Assembly: GCF_900101395.1 (NCBI RefSeq)
Contig: NZ_FMZO01000010.1
Span: 62,001 to 126,000 of the forward strand
Direction: 5' to 3'
DNA: 64,000 nt
Origin: Niabella drilacis
Lineage (GTDB): Bacteria; Bacteroidota; Bacteroidia; Chitinophagales; Chitinophagaceae
Part shown: in pieces, positions 6,877 to 16,687 of the stretch
Layout of the letters: the number at the start of each line of letters is the position of its first letter
Numbering within the stretch: the stretch's first letter is position 1
Position numbers and translations under genes: made by a program
The notes under the pieces: generated by a model
Databases searched by the model: none
Seen by the model: the letters and a program-made list of their open reading frames with translations, nothing else
Told to the model about the DNA's origin: nothing

Positions 6877-9354
6877 TTAATCCGGCATGTTTTCCCATAC
6901 CAGCTCCCCGTTAACCAACGTCAATTTTGCCCCCGAGCCCGGTGGCAGCTCTCCTGAAATGATCTTTTTGGACAGGGGGCGCCGGATCTGGGACCGGATC
7001 ACTCCATGAAGCGGGCGGGCGCCATATTCGGGGGTAAAGCCCATTATGGCCAGTTTTTTTCTGGCCTCCGGCGTGATCTCGATACGGATCTGCTGTTTTT
7101 CCAGTGCTGCATACAGCGATCTGAGATGGATATCAAGGATCCGCTCCACCATTTGCTCCTTCATGGGCGCAAATGGCACGATCTCCGTAAGACGGCCCAG
7201 GAACTCCGGCCGGAAATGATTGCTCATGATATTCAGCAGGCTTACGGGGTCTGGCGGGGCCTGGGTGCTGTTAAAAGAGTCTACCACATGTTTGCTGCCG
7301 ATATTGGAAGTAAAAATGACCAGGGAGTTGGAAAAATCGCCTTCCTTGCCCAGTTTATCATGAATCTTGCCCTCATCCATCAGCTGGAGAAAAATATCAA
7401 AAACAGACTGATGTGCTTTTTCGATCTCATCAAACAGGACCACAGAGTAAGGTTGTTGCCGGATCTTGTTGACGAGCAGGCCTCCTTCTTCGTATCCCAC
7501 ATATCCCGGAGGGGCGCCATACAACAATGCGGCAGAATGTTCTTCTTTAAATTCAGACATATCAAACCGGATGATATTGGTCTCATCCTGGAAGAGGAAA
7601 TCCGCCAGCGATTTGGCCAGCTCTGTTTTCCCGGTTCCTGTAGGTCCTAAAAAGAAAAAACACCCGATAGGCTGCCCGGGCTTTCCCAGGCCCGACCGCG
7701 ATTCCAAAATGGATTCGCTGATGATCTTTATCGCATGGTCCTGCCCTACAACCCGTTGCTGCAGGATCTCTTCAATATTCAGAAGCCGTTCTTTTTCCTG
7801 CGCCTGGATCTTTCCCAGGGGAATGCCTGTTTTATCGGCTACAATGGAGATCACATCATTTTTATCCAGTTCCGTACGGTCCTGCTCCACCAGCGGTTTC
7901 AGTGTTTCGTAAACAAGATCGAGGTATGTTATGATCGCATCCGTGGTTTTCATGGCCATGGGATCGTCTGAAGCAGGCACTGCGCTCCAGATCACCGGGC
8001 TCATCCCATGCTTCAGCTGCTGGTAATGCCACTGAAACTCCGCTAACGCTACCGGTGTTTCTGCATCCGCCTTCAGCGCTTCGTATTCCGATTTGCGGTG
8101 TTCCAGCAGAGGCACACCGGTATCTTTTACCAGGCGCAGGGCCGCCATGGAGCGGTCTGCCAGGTCAATGGCTGCATCCGGCAAACGCCGGTCCTTGATA
8201 TAACGTTTGGCCAGCCGGATCGATTCCTGCAATGTTTCATCCGGGGCACTGATCTTATGATGAGCTTCATACAGGGGTATTACCACTTTCATCATCCGGA
8301 AGGCAGCAACAGTACCCGGCTCTTCAACTGTAAGCGTTTCAAACCTTCTTGCAAAGGCTTCATCCCGTTCAAAATTTTTCCGGTATTCGTCAATGGTAGT
8401 GGCACCAATGATGGTAATGGCTCCCTTGGCCAGCTCGGGCTTCAGCAGGTTGGCAGCCCCGGAAAAGGGGCCATTCTTATCCAGCAATACATGGATCTCA
8501 TCTATAAACAAAATCCCTTTCTCAAACTGTTTTATTTCGCTGAGGACCGATTTCAGGCGCTCTTCTGTTTCTCCTTTATAGGATGCACCGGCAGCCATTG
8601 CCCCGTTATTCAGCTCAAAAACCCGGGCGTTCTTCAAAAAGGCGGGCACCTGGCCCTGCCGGATGGCAATGGCGAAACCATCGACCAGCGCGGTCTTACC
8701 AACGCCCGGCTCCCCTATCAGCAGCACATTGGGCTTGGTACGCCGGCTCAGGATCTCTGCCATCATCCGTACTTCCTGCTCCCGGCCGATAATGGGGTCC
8801 AGTTTTCCTTCGGCCGCCATCAGGGTCTTATCGATGGTATATTTTTGCAGCGCCTGCTTCTTTCCCCCGGAGCCTTCATCCGTTGTGCCCTGTATCGCCT
8901 GCTGCAGTTCATTGAGCAGCTGCGTTCCCCCGGCGGAAACGGAGGCCAGGTCGATCAGTTGCTGCCGCTGTACCGGGAACGTTTTCAGCTGATCAAAGGA
9001 AAACGCGATCCCTGGTGTGCTCACTGAGGCCAGCACATGGATCGGCTCAATGATATCATCGCCGGTCTGCAGCCGGATATGATCCGCATCATCCAGCAGG
9101 GCGGCAATATCATCCGCGGCCGGGATATCATCTTTTAAACTGGCTGATTTCGGACAGGCTTCTATGCGGACATCTGCCCAATCGGCCAGGTAATACACAT
9201 CCACATCTGCCTGCACCAGCACCGGGTCCAGCTCCACATCCTTATGCAGCAGCGCCTTCAGCAGATGTGCAGCTGAATAACGATTGTGCATGTTTTCTTT
9301 AGCAATAGCTTTGGCGATCTGCGTTGCTTTTTCAAGCGTTGTTGAGAACTGCAT
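6877..9354 (-). CDS. clpV: T6SS sheath-recycling ATPase ClpV (TssH)
   Basis: An 825-residue double AAA+ Hsp100 protein. An N-terminal Clp repeat domain (1-150) is followed by AAA1 with Walker A GEPGVGKT at 214-221 and Walker B LFIDEIH. After the middle domain comes AAA2, with Walker A GPTGTGKTE near 570 and the YVGYEEGG pore loop, then the D2-small domain. ClpV extracts TssC from contracted sheaths so the subunits can be reused. It is assigned as ClpV rather than ClpB by its T6SS context and its middle domain, which looks shorter than that of ClpB. It lies 28 bp downstream of the PKD gene and probably shares its transcript. Confidence 0.92.
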   Translation of the reverse strand: MQFSTTLEKATQIAKAIAKENMHNRYSAAHLLKALLHKDVELDPVLVQADVDVYYLADWADVRIEACPKSASLKDDIPAADDIAALLDDADHIRLQTGDDIIEPIHVLASVSTPGIAFSFDQLKTFPVQRQQLIDLASVSAGGTQLLNELQQAIQGTTDEGSGGKKQALQKYTIDKTLMAAEGKLDPIIGREQEVRMMAEILSRRTKPNVLLIGEPGVGKTALVDGFAIAIRQGQVPAFLKNARVFELNNGAMAAGASYKGETEERLKSVLSEIKQFEKGILFIDEIHVLLDKNGPFSGAANLLKPELAKGAITIIGATTIDEYRKNFERDEAFARRFETLTVEEPGTVAAFRMMKVVIPLYEAHHKISAPDETLQESIRLAKRYIKDRRLPDAAIDLADRSMAALRLVKDTGVPLLEHRKSEYEALKADAETPVALAEFQWHYQQLKHGMSPVIWSAVPASDDPMAMKTTDAIITYLDLVYETLKPLVEQDRTELDKNDVISIVADKTGIPLGKIQAQEKERLLNIEEILQQRVVGQDHAIKIISESILESRSGLGKPGQPIGCFFFLGPTGTGKTELAKSLADFLFQDETNIIRFDMSEFKEEHSAALLYGAPPGYVGYEEGGLLVNKIRQQPYSVVLFDEIEKAHQSVFDIFLQLMDEGKIHDKLGKEGDFSNSLVIFTSNIGSKHVVDSFNSTQAPPDPVSLLNIMSNHFRPEFLGRLTEIVPFAPMKEQMVERILDIHLRSLYAALEKQQIRIEITPEARKKLAIMGFTPEYGARPLHGVIRSQIRRPLSKKIISGELPPGSGAKLTLVNGELVWENMPD

Positions 9355-9382
9355 TTTGGTTGGTTAATTTTTAAAAAATATT

Positions 9383-10456
9383 TTAAAGATCCCTCCATGA
9401 CATACCCAGCATTCCCGTCTTCACTTTCCCGATCACATCTATTTTATTTACGCAATTGGTCTGTTTATTTTTATACAGGGTGGTGGTCAATGACAATTTA
9501 TCGCCTTTTTTCACAGCCGCTACTTTTTCGAAGAACTGCTGGAAGGTTGTGGCCTTCCCGTTCAGGATAACGGTCGTATTCATGTTCCCTTCACAAAAGT
9601 ATTTACTAAAGGTGGAAATCGGCCGTTTTCCTCCGGCAGAATTCCGGAGCATCTGGTTAAAGTCTGCCGCGGCCACATCGGGATACATTACTACCGGTTC
9701 CGGGGCCTGCGCCTGGGCTGGCTGGGCGGGGGTAGCCGGGTTCAGCTGCTGTGGCAGGGGCGCCGTTTGCGGGTCATCATTTACCCGGGGGCGGATCACG
9801 GGCCCGGGATTGCCGGCGGTTGCCCGCGGCTGCTCCACCGGGGCCTTGGGCGTTACAAATATCTTTCGCACCAGGGGCGTTCTCAGATTCCCGTTGATCA
9901 CCACGGAAATGGTCTTCCAACCGGGTGTTTTATAGGTGTAATACTGGTTCCGGAGGTTACCGTCCACATTTGCGGTTTCTCCAAACCGCCACTCCCAGCT
10001 GCTGGCCCTTGAAGAAGTATCCTTGAACAGTACCGGCACATCCACTTCTGCGGTGGCAGGCATCACCACTTTTGCAATTAATGTAGAATCAACGATTTCG
10101 GGGGCGTCGTAAATGGTAATGGTCTTGTATTCCGTGCATTTTCCGTCGGCGATCAGGGTAATGGTATACTCTCCGGGAGCATCAAATGAATGCATCACAG
10201 AGGCTACTTCGGTAACGCTCCGCTGGTTATCGCCAAAATCCCAGTGCAGGCGCTTAAAATCACGGGCATCCGTCTCAAACCGCACAATGGTACCTACACG
10301 CAGGTCCGTGCCTACGGTCTTCACCATAAAATCAGCGCAGGGTTTATAGTTCCTGAACCGCACCACAAAGGCCAGGGAGGCCAGGATGCACACTGCCAAA
10401 AGCGTGATGATCACATTGTCATCCAAACGAAAAACCATAAATTGTTTTTTCTGCAT
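9383..10456 (-). CDS. PKD-domain membrane-anchored T6SSiii protein (TssP-like)
   Basis: A 357-residue protein with one N-terminal transmembrane helix (about residues 14-31) and a long periplasmic part. That part holds two PKD-type beta-sandwich repeats (WDFGDNQRS near 72 and WEWRFGE near 154), a Pro/Ala-rich linker (about 205-255) and a C-terminal domain that ends at the stop at 9383. T6SSiii loci lack the TssJLM complex and use their own envelope proteins TssN-TssR; by position and topology this could be TssP, but I cannot confirm the name. The start codon is 66 bp from the divergent NlpC/P60 gene. Confidence 0.6.
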   Translation of the reverse strand: MQKKQFMVFRLDDNVIITLLAVCILASLAFVVRFRNYKPCADFMVKTVGTDLRVGTIVRFETDARDFKRLHWDFGDNQRSVTEVASVMHSFDAPGEYTITLIADGKCTEYKTITIYDAPEIVDSTLIAKVVMPATAEVDVPVLFKDTSSRASSWEWRFGETANVDGNLRNQYYTYKTPGWKTISVVINGNLRTPLVRKIFVTPKAPVEQPRATAGNPGPVIRPRVNDDPQTAPLPQQLNPATPAQPAQAQAPEPVVMYPDVAAADFNQMLRNSAGGKRPISTFSKYFCEGNMNTTVILNGKATTFQQFFEKVAAVKKGDKLSLTTTLYKNKQTNCVNKIDVIGKVKTGMLGMSWRDL

Positions 10457-10509
10457 AAAATGGTTTTGCGATTTTCTATTGTTTACAAAAGATTTTTAGT
10501 TTAAGCACT

Positions 10510-10517
10510 TAATTTTG
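10510..10517 (+). promoter_or_regulatory. -7 box directly before the NlpC/P60 gene
   Basis: TAATTTTG fits the consensus TAnnTTTG and ends only four bases before the ATG at 10522. If used, the transcript would be nearly or fully leaderless. Confidence 0.5.
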
Positions 10518-10521
10518 CTAC

Positions 10522-11178
10522 ATGTTACCACGAAAAATATTCGGCACCTTGTTAATCACCCTGATCCTGTGCAGCTGTACACTTTTCAAAAAGCCGGTTG
10601 CCCCGGACTACAGTACCTCATTATACATCAACAACAGCCGCCCGGGCCGCGATAGTTCCGGAACTACACCCGCAATGCAGGTCAGCAATACCGGAAAGCC
10701 AGCCCTGTCGAGGTCCGACTCGCTGCTGAAGGACAAATACGCCCAATACCTGCAGGTGCCGGCAGACAGCATCACCAACCTGCGTCTCTACCGTTTCATT
10801 GATGAATGGCTGAATACACCTTACCAGTGGGGCGGAACCACAAAACGGGGCATCGATTGCTCAGCGCTGATGCAACGCCTGCTGGCCGAGGTATACGATA
10901 TTTATATACCCCGGACCTCCTACCAGCAATACTTTACCGACAATGTAGAACGCTTTGCCCGCTGGGAATCACTGGCAGAAGGCGACCTGATCTTTTTTAA
11001 GACCATACCCGGCAACCCCATTACCCATGTGGGCCTGTACCTGGGCAACGGCCGGTTTGTCAATTCGGCATCAAGGGGTGTTACGATCGAAAGCCTCCGG
11101 AAATCTTACTGGGCTGCGCGCTATGTGGCGTCCGGCCGGCTGATCGTTAACAAATCCAGGAAAGTAGCAAAAAATTAA
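10522..11178 (+). CDS. NlpC/P60 peptidoglycan hydrolase lipoprotein inside the T6SS locus
   Basis: A 218-residue protein with a lipoprotein-type signal (ILCSC; lipidated Cys likely at 19), a low-complexity linker, then an NlpC/P60 (C40) domain from about 83. Catalytic Cys113 is in GIDCSALMQ and His169 in THVGLYLG. The third position, usually His, is Asn181 (FVNSASRGV), which is tolerated in some family members. Such enzymes cut the D-Glu-DAP bond in peptidoglycan. It is the only plus-strand gene inside a minus-strand T6SS cluster, divergent from the PKD gene and convergent with tssO. It could open the wall for the T6SS envelope complex (inference) or be an unrelated Spr-like enzyme. Confidence 0.88.
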   Translation: MLPRKIFGTLLITLILCSCTLFKKPVAPDYSTSLYINNSRPGRDSSGTTPAMQVSNTGKPALSRSDSLLKDKYAQYLQVPADSITNLRLYRFIDEWLNTPYQWGGTTKRGIDCSALMQRLLAEVYDIYIPRTSYQQYFTDNVERFARWESLAEGDLIFFKTIPGNPITHVGLYLGNGRFVNSASRGVTIESLRKSYWAARYVASGRLIVNKSRKVAKN

Positions 11179-11197
11179 GTCAAAGAGCTTCCCGCGT

Positions 11198-11710
11198 TTA
11201 ACGGGGTGTGGTCAATAAATTATTCATCTGGGTCCGGCAGTCCGTAAGATCCCGGCTGAGCTGCGCGTTATCCGCCTTCAGCTTTTCCACTTCTGCCGGC
11301 ATATCACCAATATCCGTTATTTTATTCGTCGCCTCCAGGTACCGCTGAAACACATCGATCACATTGGTATTTAACCGGGAGTACATACTGCTGTCCTTGT
11401 ACTGCAGGTTGTTCAAAGTACGGATCTTCTCCATGATAAGGGAGTTCAGGTAGGCCTTCTGCGCACCCGGCTTTCTTAATGAATCGATCAGGTTCTTTGT
11501 TTCATCCATCGTTTGCACAAAACGGTCCTGTGCCGCTTCCTGCAGCTTAAAGTTATTCAGCTGCTGCCGCATCATCCGGTTATCTTTTGTAGGCACCGTG
11601 GTATCGAAATAAAAGGCGAGCAACACCAGCCCCACGGCCAGTATGAACAATAACAAAAACTTCCAGAAAGCCTGCTGGCGCTCTTTTGCATTGATAACTA
11701 TTTGCGACAT
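11198..11710 (-). CDS. tssO: T6SSiii membrane protein TssO
   Basis: A 170-residue protein with one transmembrane helix at about residues 17-33 preceded by a short basic cytoplasmic tail, then a periplasmic part that is mostly helical and likely coiled-coil (EVEKLKADNAQLSRDL near the end). Length, topology and position fit TssO, one of the Bacteroidota-specific envelope proteins that replace TssJLM. It lies 38 bp downstream of tssK on the same strand. The name rests on context and topology more than on sequence motifs. Confidence 0.65.
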   Translation of the reverse strand: MSQIVINAKERQQAFWKFLLLFILAVGLVLLAFYFDTTVPTKDNRMMRQQLNNFKLQEAAQDRFVQTMDETKNLIDSLRKPGAQKAYLNSLIMEKIRTLNNLQYKDSSMYSRLNTNVIDVFQRYLEATNKITDIGDMPAEVEKLKADNAQLSRDLTDCRTQMNNLLTTPR

Positions 11711-11748
11711 TTTTCTTCTGTTTTTATATTCCAGTTAATGATGAAGGA

Positions 11749-12924
11749 CTAATCCGCCAGGAAGAAACCGCGTTTTCTTGCCTGCACCTCTTCTTCGGGT
11801 ACCACCAGTTTTTCCTTTACAAAAATCCCGGTTTCCTTTTTCTTGCCGATATAATCCAATCCTGCAAGATTGGTGAACAGCTGGAGGATCAGCGCGCAGA
11901 ACTTTACATTTTTGTCGATCCCCTGCCGGATGTTCAGATGATCATAGCGATAGTTGGTGATACTGGTAATTTCATCTTCCAGCTCGCCCTGGTTCACGTT
12001 GCACCATTCTGTAAAATAATTGATCATTTCTTCTTTGGCGGATCCGGTATAAATATCAATGGCATTCTTGATGGTCCGCGCCAGCCCCGAAACCGAAGCC
12101 ACCAGGTTCACCGGCGGACCGTACAGCACATCATGCCTGTATGTTCCGTAAATCCGGGAAACATAAAACAGTACTTCTTCGCTTAGTTTACGCACGGGGT
12201 CTATCAGGTCATTCTGCTGATTCTTCTGAAGGATCTTTTGCAGGATCTGCAATGCATTCAGCTCCATACGGCCAAAGAACTGTTCTGTTTCCGCGTGGTG
12301 CTGCACCAGGCTTTCATGACTGTTCACCGCCGTGCAGGGAGGCAGATAATCCTCCTCCAGTGATACGGACTGGTCCTGAACAAGCACTTTACCTACAGGC
12401 AGCTGAAATTCGCCCAGGGTATTCAGTGAAGTGTCTGCTACCGGAAGCAGCGATACGGTGTAAGCCGGATCTGTAAAGGGCAACCGGATGGGCTGCTCTT
12501 CCGGGTTCGCTGCACCATAGGGTACCGGGTTATAAGGGTCCAGCGAGAGGATCACATAGAATGCCTCCGATTTTCCCTGCAGGTCCTTAAACGGTACGCT
12601 CAGCCCGGGGATCTTTGCACTGAGCTGGTTGGTGCTGTCAGCAGAATCAGCGCTTAACCTGATCACATAACCGCCCCTCGTTACAGCAGTACAGGACATA
12701 ATGCGCACGTTTACATGCTGCATATTGTCAACACTTACCCATATCCTTGGCGGTTCAATAGCAGTGCTCATGGGCAGCAGGCCATAATTATGATCATTTA
12801 GAAAAACGGTATTGCTGAGTGCCTGCTGAAAAACGGTGGCATAGTGCTGGGCAATAAAATGATTCTTGTTGATCTTCATCCCGTTTACCCAATTAACGGG
12901 TTTGTATTCTTGTGTGCGATTCAT
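11749..12924 (-). CDS. tssK: T6SS baseplate protein TssK
   Basis: A 391-residue TssK-type protein. The N-terminal VNWVNGMKINKNHFIAQ segment matches the conserved W-x-x-G-M-x-x-x-x-x-H-F start of TssK, followed by a beta-rich shoulder domain and a helical C-terminal half. TssK trimers join the baseplate wedges to the envelope complex; in T6SSiii the partner would be TssN rather than TssL/M. It is somewhat shorter than proteobacterial TssK (about 440-450). It is 15 bp downstream of tssN, in an evident operon. Confidence 0.82.
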   Translation of the reverse strand: MNRTQEYKPVNWVNGMKINKNHFIAQHYATVFQQALSNTVFLNDHNYGLLPMSTAIEPPRIWVSVDNMQHVNVRIMSCTAVTRGGYVIRLSADSADSTNQLSAKIPGLSVPFKDLQGKSEAFYVILSLDPYNPVPYGAANPEEQPIRLPFTDPAYTVSLLPVADTSLNTLGEFQLPVGKVLVQDQSVSLEEDYLPPCTAVNSHESLVQHHAETEQFFGRMELNALQILQKILQKNQQNDLIDPVRKLSEEVLFYVSRIYGTYRHDVLYGPPVNLVASVSGLARTIKNAIDIYTGSAKEEMINYFTEWCNVNQGELEDEITSITNYRYDHLNIRQGIDKNVKFCALILQLFTNLAGLDYIGKKKETGIFVKEKLVVPEEEVQARKRGFFLAD

Positions 12925-12939
12925 ATTCCTTGTATTTTA

Positions 12940-13809
12940 TCAGGAGACCCTGGAACAAATAATAATATCATTCTCTTTTACTTTATTAATAAATATGGTC
13001 CGCTCCGGGTCTATATATTTTGTAAATAAGGTATACCACCTGGGCTTTTTAAAAAAGATCCAACCGGAAGATGCTCCTTTGTCATTGATATAGGCGATAC
13101 TGGATCCGGGGTGGCGTTCATTATAATCATTGATAAAATAATAGAACAGCTCCCCAAACTCCATATCGACCGGCGCCTTGGCCCTGAAATTGGTAAAATG
13201 CTTATCCGTTCCTTTTTTATAGAACTCAAAACTGATCACCAGCAGGTTGCGCAGTTTCTTCTCATCCACCTCCGCAATCTCCATGTGGGCTGGATAGTGC
13301 CATTGTTTAAGGATCTTGAACGGGATGGCAACGGCCTGCCGGTAGGTATAATAAACGATCAGCGGGATGAAGAAGATCACACCGGAAGTCACCATAGTTA
13401 CATCCATATCGTCTTTGCGGAACAGCCGGTAGGTCATCATAAAGCAGAGCCCTCCTATAAACAGGATGGCAAGTGTAAGAAAAACTTCTGCCCAGTAGGT
13501 CTTTTCATTCACCCATTTCAACCTTGTGGTAAGCGTATACACATGCAGGATCCCCAGCCACAGGAAAAAGAACTGGAAAAGGAGGAATTGCTGTGTATTG
13601 CTTTCAAGGAACCGGAACCAGGAAAATAAGCCAATGATGGCAAACCCCGCGGCATACAGTAAAATATAATACACGGTAGGTTTCGTGAAGGGCTTAAAAC
13701 TCCCTCTTATTTTTGAAACGATCAGCCCCATGATCACAGACATGCTGATAAAGCTGATCCCCAGGTAGGGCAGCGCTGATTTTAAAGATGGCGAAAACCA
13801 GTTTTCCAT
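12940..13809 (-). CDS. tssN: T6SSiii inner-membrane protein TssN
   Basis: A 289-residue protein with five hydrophobic helices in the first half (about residues 14-32, 46-64, 71-92, 105-125 and 135-155) and a soluble C-terminal domain of about 130 residues. This is the layout described for TssN, the Bacteroidota-specific inner-membrane component thought to stand in for TssL/TssM. The C-terminal domain would face the cytoplasm and could contact TssK, whose gene is next in line (15 bp). Confidence 0.72.
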   Translation of the reverse strand: MENWFSPSLKSALPYLGISFISMSVIMGLIVSKIRGSFKPFTKPTVYYILLYAAGFAIIGLFSWFRFLESNTQQFLLFQFFFLWLGILHVYTLTTRLKWVNEKTYWAEVFLTLAILFIGGLCFMMTYRLFRKDDMDVTMVTSGVIFFIPLIVYYTYRQAVAIPFKILKQWHYPAHMEIAEVDEKKLRNLLVISFEFYKKGTDKHFTNFRAKAPVDMEFGELFYYFINDYNERHPGSSIAYINDKGASSGWIFFKKPRWYTLFTKYIDPERTIFINKVKENDIIICSRVS

Positions 13810-13841
13810 TTATTTCTGTTGTTCCTTAATTAAAAAACCGT

Positions 13842-14801
13842 TTACATAATCGATGAATACCCCAGGATCACTTCGCTGTCGGCATCAAAAGACATCCCCT
13901 CTGTTTTATGCTCAACAAGGAGCTCTATCTCTATATCCGCTTCTACCGGTGCAAAATAATCATTGAAGGTCCGGATCAGGATGTCCTTGTCCTTATTATT
14001 GATAAAATCACCCACGTTGCCGTTCTGCAGCGGACCGATCTTATACTGCAGCACAGGATAATCTTCCATAAATTCCGATCCGCAAACCATATAATCGCCC
14101 AGGGGCTGTGTTCCAAGGCCCGCCCCGCTGCCCAGCCCGGCGGCATCATCTACCCGGATCACCCCCGCTTCTTTCCGGACGATCTGTACCGGCTCATTCA
14201 AAAGCGCCTTCAGACAGGATTCCATCACCGGCAGGTTACCGCTGATCTGGTGCGCATAGGGCAACAATAGCAAAAATGAAGCCGCTTCATGCTGCTTCAA
14301 TGAGGAAGGCAGGTTCCAGAAATCCAGGAAATATCTGGTCAGTATCTTGCTCTTCAAAACATCCAGCAAATTGACCTCTTCCTTTTCCAGCATCAGCTGC
14401 TGATAAAAGAACTCGTTCTCGAAAGGCTGAAAGAATTTACGGCTCTCCTTTTCCTTTGCAAGATTTTTCTTGTACCGGTCGATCATCTCGGCCACACCGG
14501 CACGCTCGCGGAATTCGCTGGTCTCCGGCTGGTGAAACAGCGCTTCCGGAAGCATATCATAAAAGCCGGCACGCGACAATCCGATCTCCACAAAGGTCCG
14601 GTACCAGTTATCTTCTATTACATCCGTATGATAAACATCCTTTACAAAATCCCTGTAAAAATACCCGTTGTTATGCGTTACATAGCCCTGTGCAGGAAAA
14701 CCGTTCTCCAGTGCATGATTCAGCAGCACTTCTGCCTTTACATCGGCATCGCGTCCCTCCATCCACCTGGATAAATAGTATATTTTTTCTTCCTTTTTCA
14801 T
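13842..14801 (-). CDS. tssG: T6SS baseplate protein TssG
   Basis: A 319-residue TssG/VasB-type protein placed directly after tssF, as in most T6SS loci. The stop of tssF and the start of tssG overlap as ATGA (14798-14801), which indicates translational coupling. An FYDMLPEALFHQP motif near residue 78 resembles the conserved TssG/TssF-interacting region. With TssF, TssE and TssK it forms the baseplate wedge. It sits 32 bp upstream of tssN. Confidence 0.82.
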   Translation of the reverse strand: MKKEEKIYYLSRWMEGRDADVKAEVLLNHALENGFPAQGYVTHNNGYFYRDFVKDVYHTDVIEDNWYRTFVEIGLSRAGFYDMLPEALFHQPETSEFRERAGVAEMIDRYKKNLAKEKESRKFFQPFENEFFYQQLMLEKEEVNLLDVLKSKILTRYFLDFWNLPSSLKQHEAASFLLLLPYAHQISGNLPVMESCLKALLNEPVQIVRKEAGVIRVDDAAGLGSGAGLGTQPLGDYMVCGSEFMEDYPVLQYKIGPLQNGNVGDFINNKDKDILIRTFNDYFAPVEADIEIELLVEHKTEGMSFDADSEVILGYSSIM

Positions 14802-16678
14802 TTATCAGATGCTTCCTTTATGAATACCCGGTAAGGAATAAAGGCCATGGACCGTTCTGTCAGTTGCAGCGCCAGTTCTTTTTCCCACTGCATCACTTCT
14901 CCTTTTTCCCGGGCCTCAATGAATGCTTTCCGCTTTACCGTAACGGTAACGTCGATCGTTTTCATAAAACCCTTGGTCGTTTCTGCAGAAATCATGAACC
15001 CCTTCTGCACGTTTACGGCCTCTACAGCTGAGCCCAGGAATAACCGGCAATACAGGGTAATATCATTACGGCTCATTATGCGGTCCTTGGACAGGAGTGC
15101 ATATTTATAGGCTACCACGGCATCCGCCTGGCTTAACCGGTTCCTGCCGCCCTGCGTATTGGTGAGCAAAAACACAGAAGAGTGGTTTACAGAACCGGTC
15201 TTGTATGGCTGCAGGCGGGTACCGGGCCGCAGGCCGTTGGCGGCATACCCGTTGGTACTCCAGTACTGGATGTATAAAAATTTGGAGCTTGTCTGCTTAG
15301 GGTTACGCACCATCAGGTACGGGGTATATGCAGACTGGTTAGAGGTTGTTTCGCCCACCAGCTGTTCGATCTTTGCGATAGATTGCTGCAGGCTCTTGAT
15401 CTCCTGCGAGATGAGATCCTTGCCCAGTTTTGAAAAAGCGGCACTTTCATCCCTTAGCAGCTGTACCAGGTTTTCCACCACAACAGTTGCATCGCGCTCA
15501 TCAAAACGGCCGGCGCCTCCGTTGCGTAAAAGGATATTGATCTTCTGGTGTTCCTCTTCTGTGTTCTGGCGGATGTGCAAAAAGCGGCCGGTTTCATCTG
15601 TGATCTCCGCCAGATCGTAAAACTGATCGGCGTCTGTAAGCAGGGGGATCACGTTGATCATTTCCTGGATGCGATAGGTGATTTCATGCAACCTCCGGTT
15701 CACCACCGGAAAACAGTTGGCAAATACGCTTACATCCTCCAGCATGGAACTGGTGATATTTTCGGGAAAAGTGATCCGGATCCAGCAGAGCGGCTCGTTC
15801 ACCGCCTGAAGTGTTTTGTTGCCAAACACGTCTTTTAATTCGGCAGGGATCTCCTTTTCCGTGGCAGTATAGCGCAGCATAGCAGGGTCCTTAATGCTGA
15901 CAAACGCTTCCTCATATAATTCGTTCACCAGCTTGATATAGCGGGATGTGGCGCTGGCCTCCTGCTGGATCAGCTGCGCAGCATACCAGTCCGGATGCGT
16001 ATTGGAGGCAACATTATAGCCCCGCTGTGTGTGGATGGGATGTTGCCCGCTCACTTTCCAGCCGGCACTTTTCAGCTGGTTATAAAACACGGCCTTATTA
16101 ATCTCGCTGCGGTACTGGAAGTAAAACTGCGTATGGTTCAGATCCAGTTGCTGATGATCCAGGGCGATCCAGAGCGTTGAGGCCGGCAGCCATTGCTGCT
16201 CTTCCGCAAGCCCGATCAGCTCCTTGGTGACCCCTCCGGGATAGCGGTAGATCTTGTTTCCGGTAGCAGCATACCGCACCCGCGATTTATTGATCCTGAA
16301 ATGATCCGTAGGTGTAAAAAAGATATCGGTGCTTTTGGGGGCCTCTTCACTGCTGTTCCTGATATTCTGGGTAATAAAGAACTGTTCTTTTACAGAAAGG
16401 GTGGCCGCTTCTTCAAGACTGTTGGCGTTCAGAATGGCGGAGGCCAGTCTTGGTCCTGTTAGCACGTCTGGCGCCAGCAGCTGTACGATCCGGTCCATAA
16501 CCCGGTTACGGGAGTGATAGATCTCGTTGGAAAGCCGCTCCAGTTCCGCGGCGTTCACCGATAAGAGCAACCCTACCAGCGGATCAAAATTTGATGCTTC
16601 CTCCGTTTCCGGATAGCCCCAGATCTTCGCTGCATTCTGCAGCATCCTGTTCCGGATATGTTCCCTGCTTTCGTTCAT
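14798..16678 (-). CDS. tssF: T6SS baseplate protein TssF
   Basis: A 626-residue TssF/VasA-type protein. The N-terminus carries the family hallmark FDPLVGLLLSVNAAELERL (near residue 28), related to phage gp6/baseplate wedge proteins, and a long beta-rich body follows. It is slightly longer than proteobacterial TssF. It is 9 bp downstream of tssE and overlaps tssG by 4 bp, so E, F and G are one transcript. Two TssF per wedge are expected to clasp one TssG. Confidence 0.87.
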   Translation of the reverse strand: MNESREHIRNRMLQNAAKIWGYPETEEASNFDPLVGLLLSVNAAELERLSNEIYHSRNRVMDRIVQLLAPDVLTGPRLASAILNANSLEEAATLSVKEQFFITQNIRNSSEEAPKSTDIFFTPTDHFRINKSRVRYAATGNKIYRYPGGVTKELIGLAEEQQWLPASTLWIALDHQQLDLNHTQFYFQYRSEINKAVFYNQLKSAGWKVSGQHPIHTQRGYNVASNTHPDWYAAQLIQQEASATSRYIKLVNELYEEAFVSIKDPAMLRYTATEKEIPAELKDVFGNKTLQAVNEPLCWIRITFPENITSSMLEDVSVFANCFPVVNRRLHEITYRIQEMINVIPLLTDADQFYDLAEITDETGRFLHIRQNTEEEHQKINILLRNGGAGRFDERDATVVVENLVQLLRDESAAFSKLGKDLISQEIKSLQQSIAKIEQLVGETTSNQSAYTPYLMVRNPKQTSSKFLYIQYWSTNGYAANGLRPGTRLQPYKTGSVNHSSVFLLTNTQGGRNRLSQADAVVAYKYALLSKDRIMSRNDITLYCRLFLGSAVEAVNVQKGFMISAETTKGFMKTIDVTVTVKRKAFIEAREKGEVMQWEKELALQLTERSMAFIPYRVFIKEASDK

Positions 16679-16687
16679 TGGTTCGGT

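Noticed and set aside
10522-11178. NlpC/P60 protein as a T6SS effector with an immunity partner
   Set aside because: It has a lipobox and Sec-type signal, and neither neighbour looks like a small exported immunity protein.
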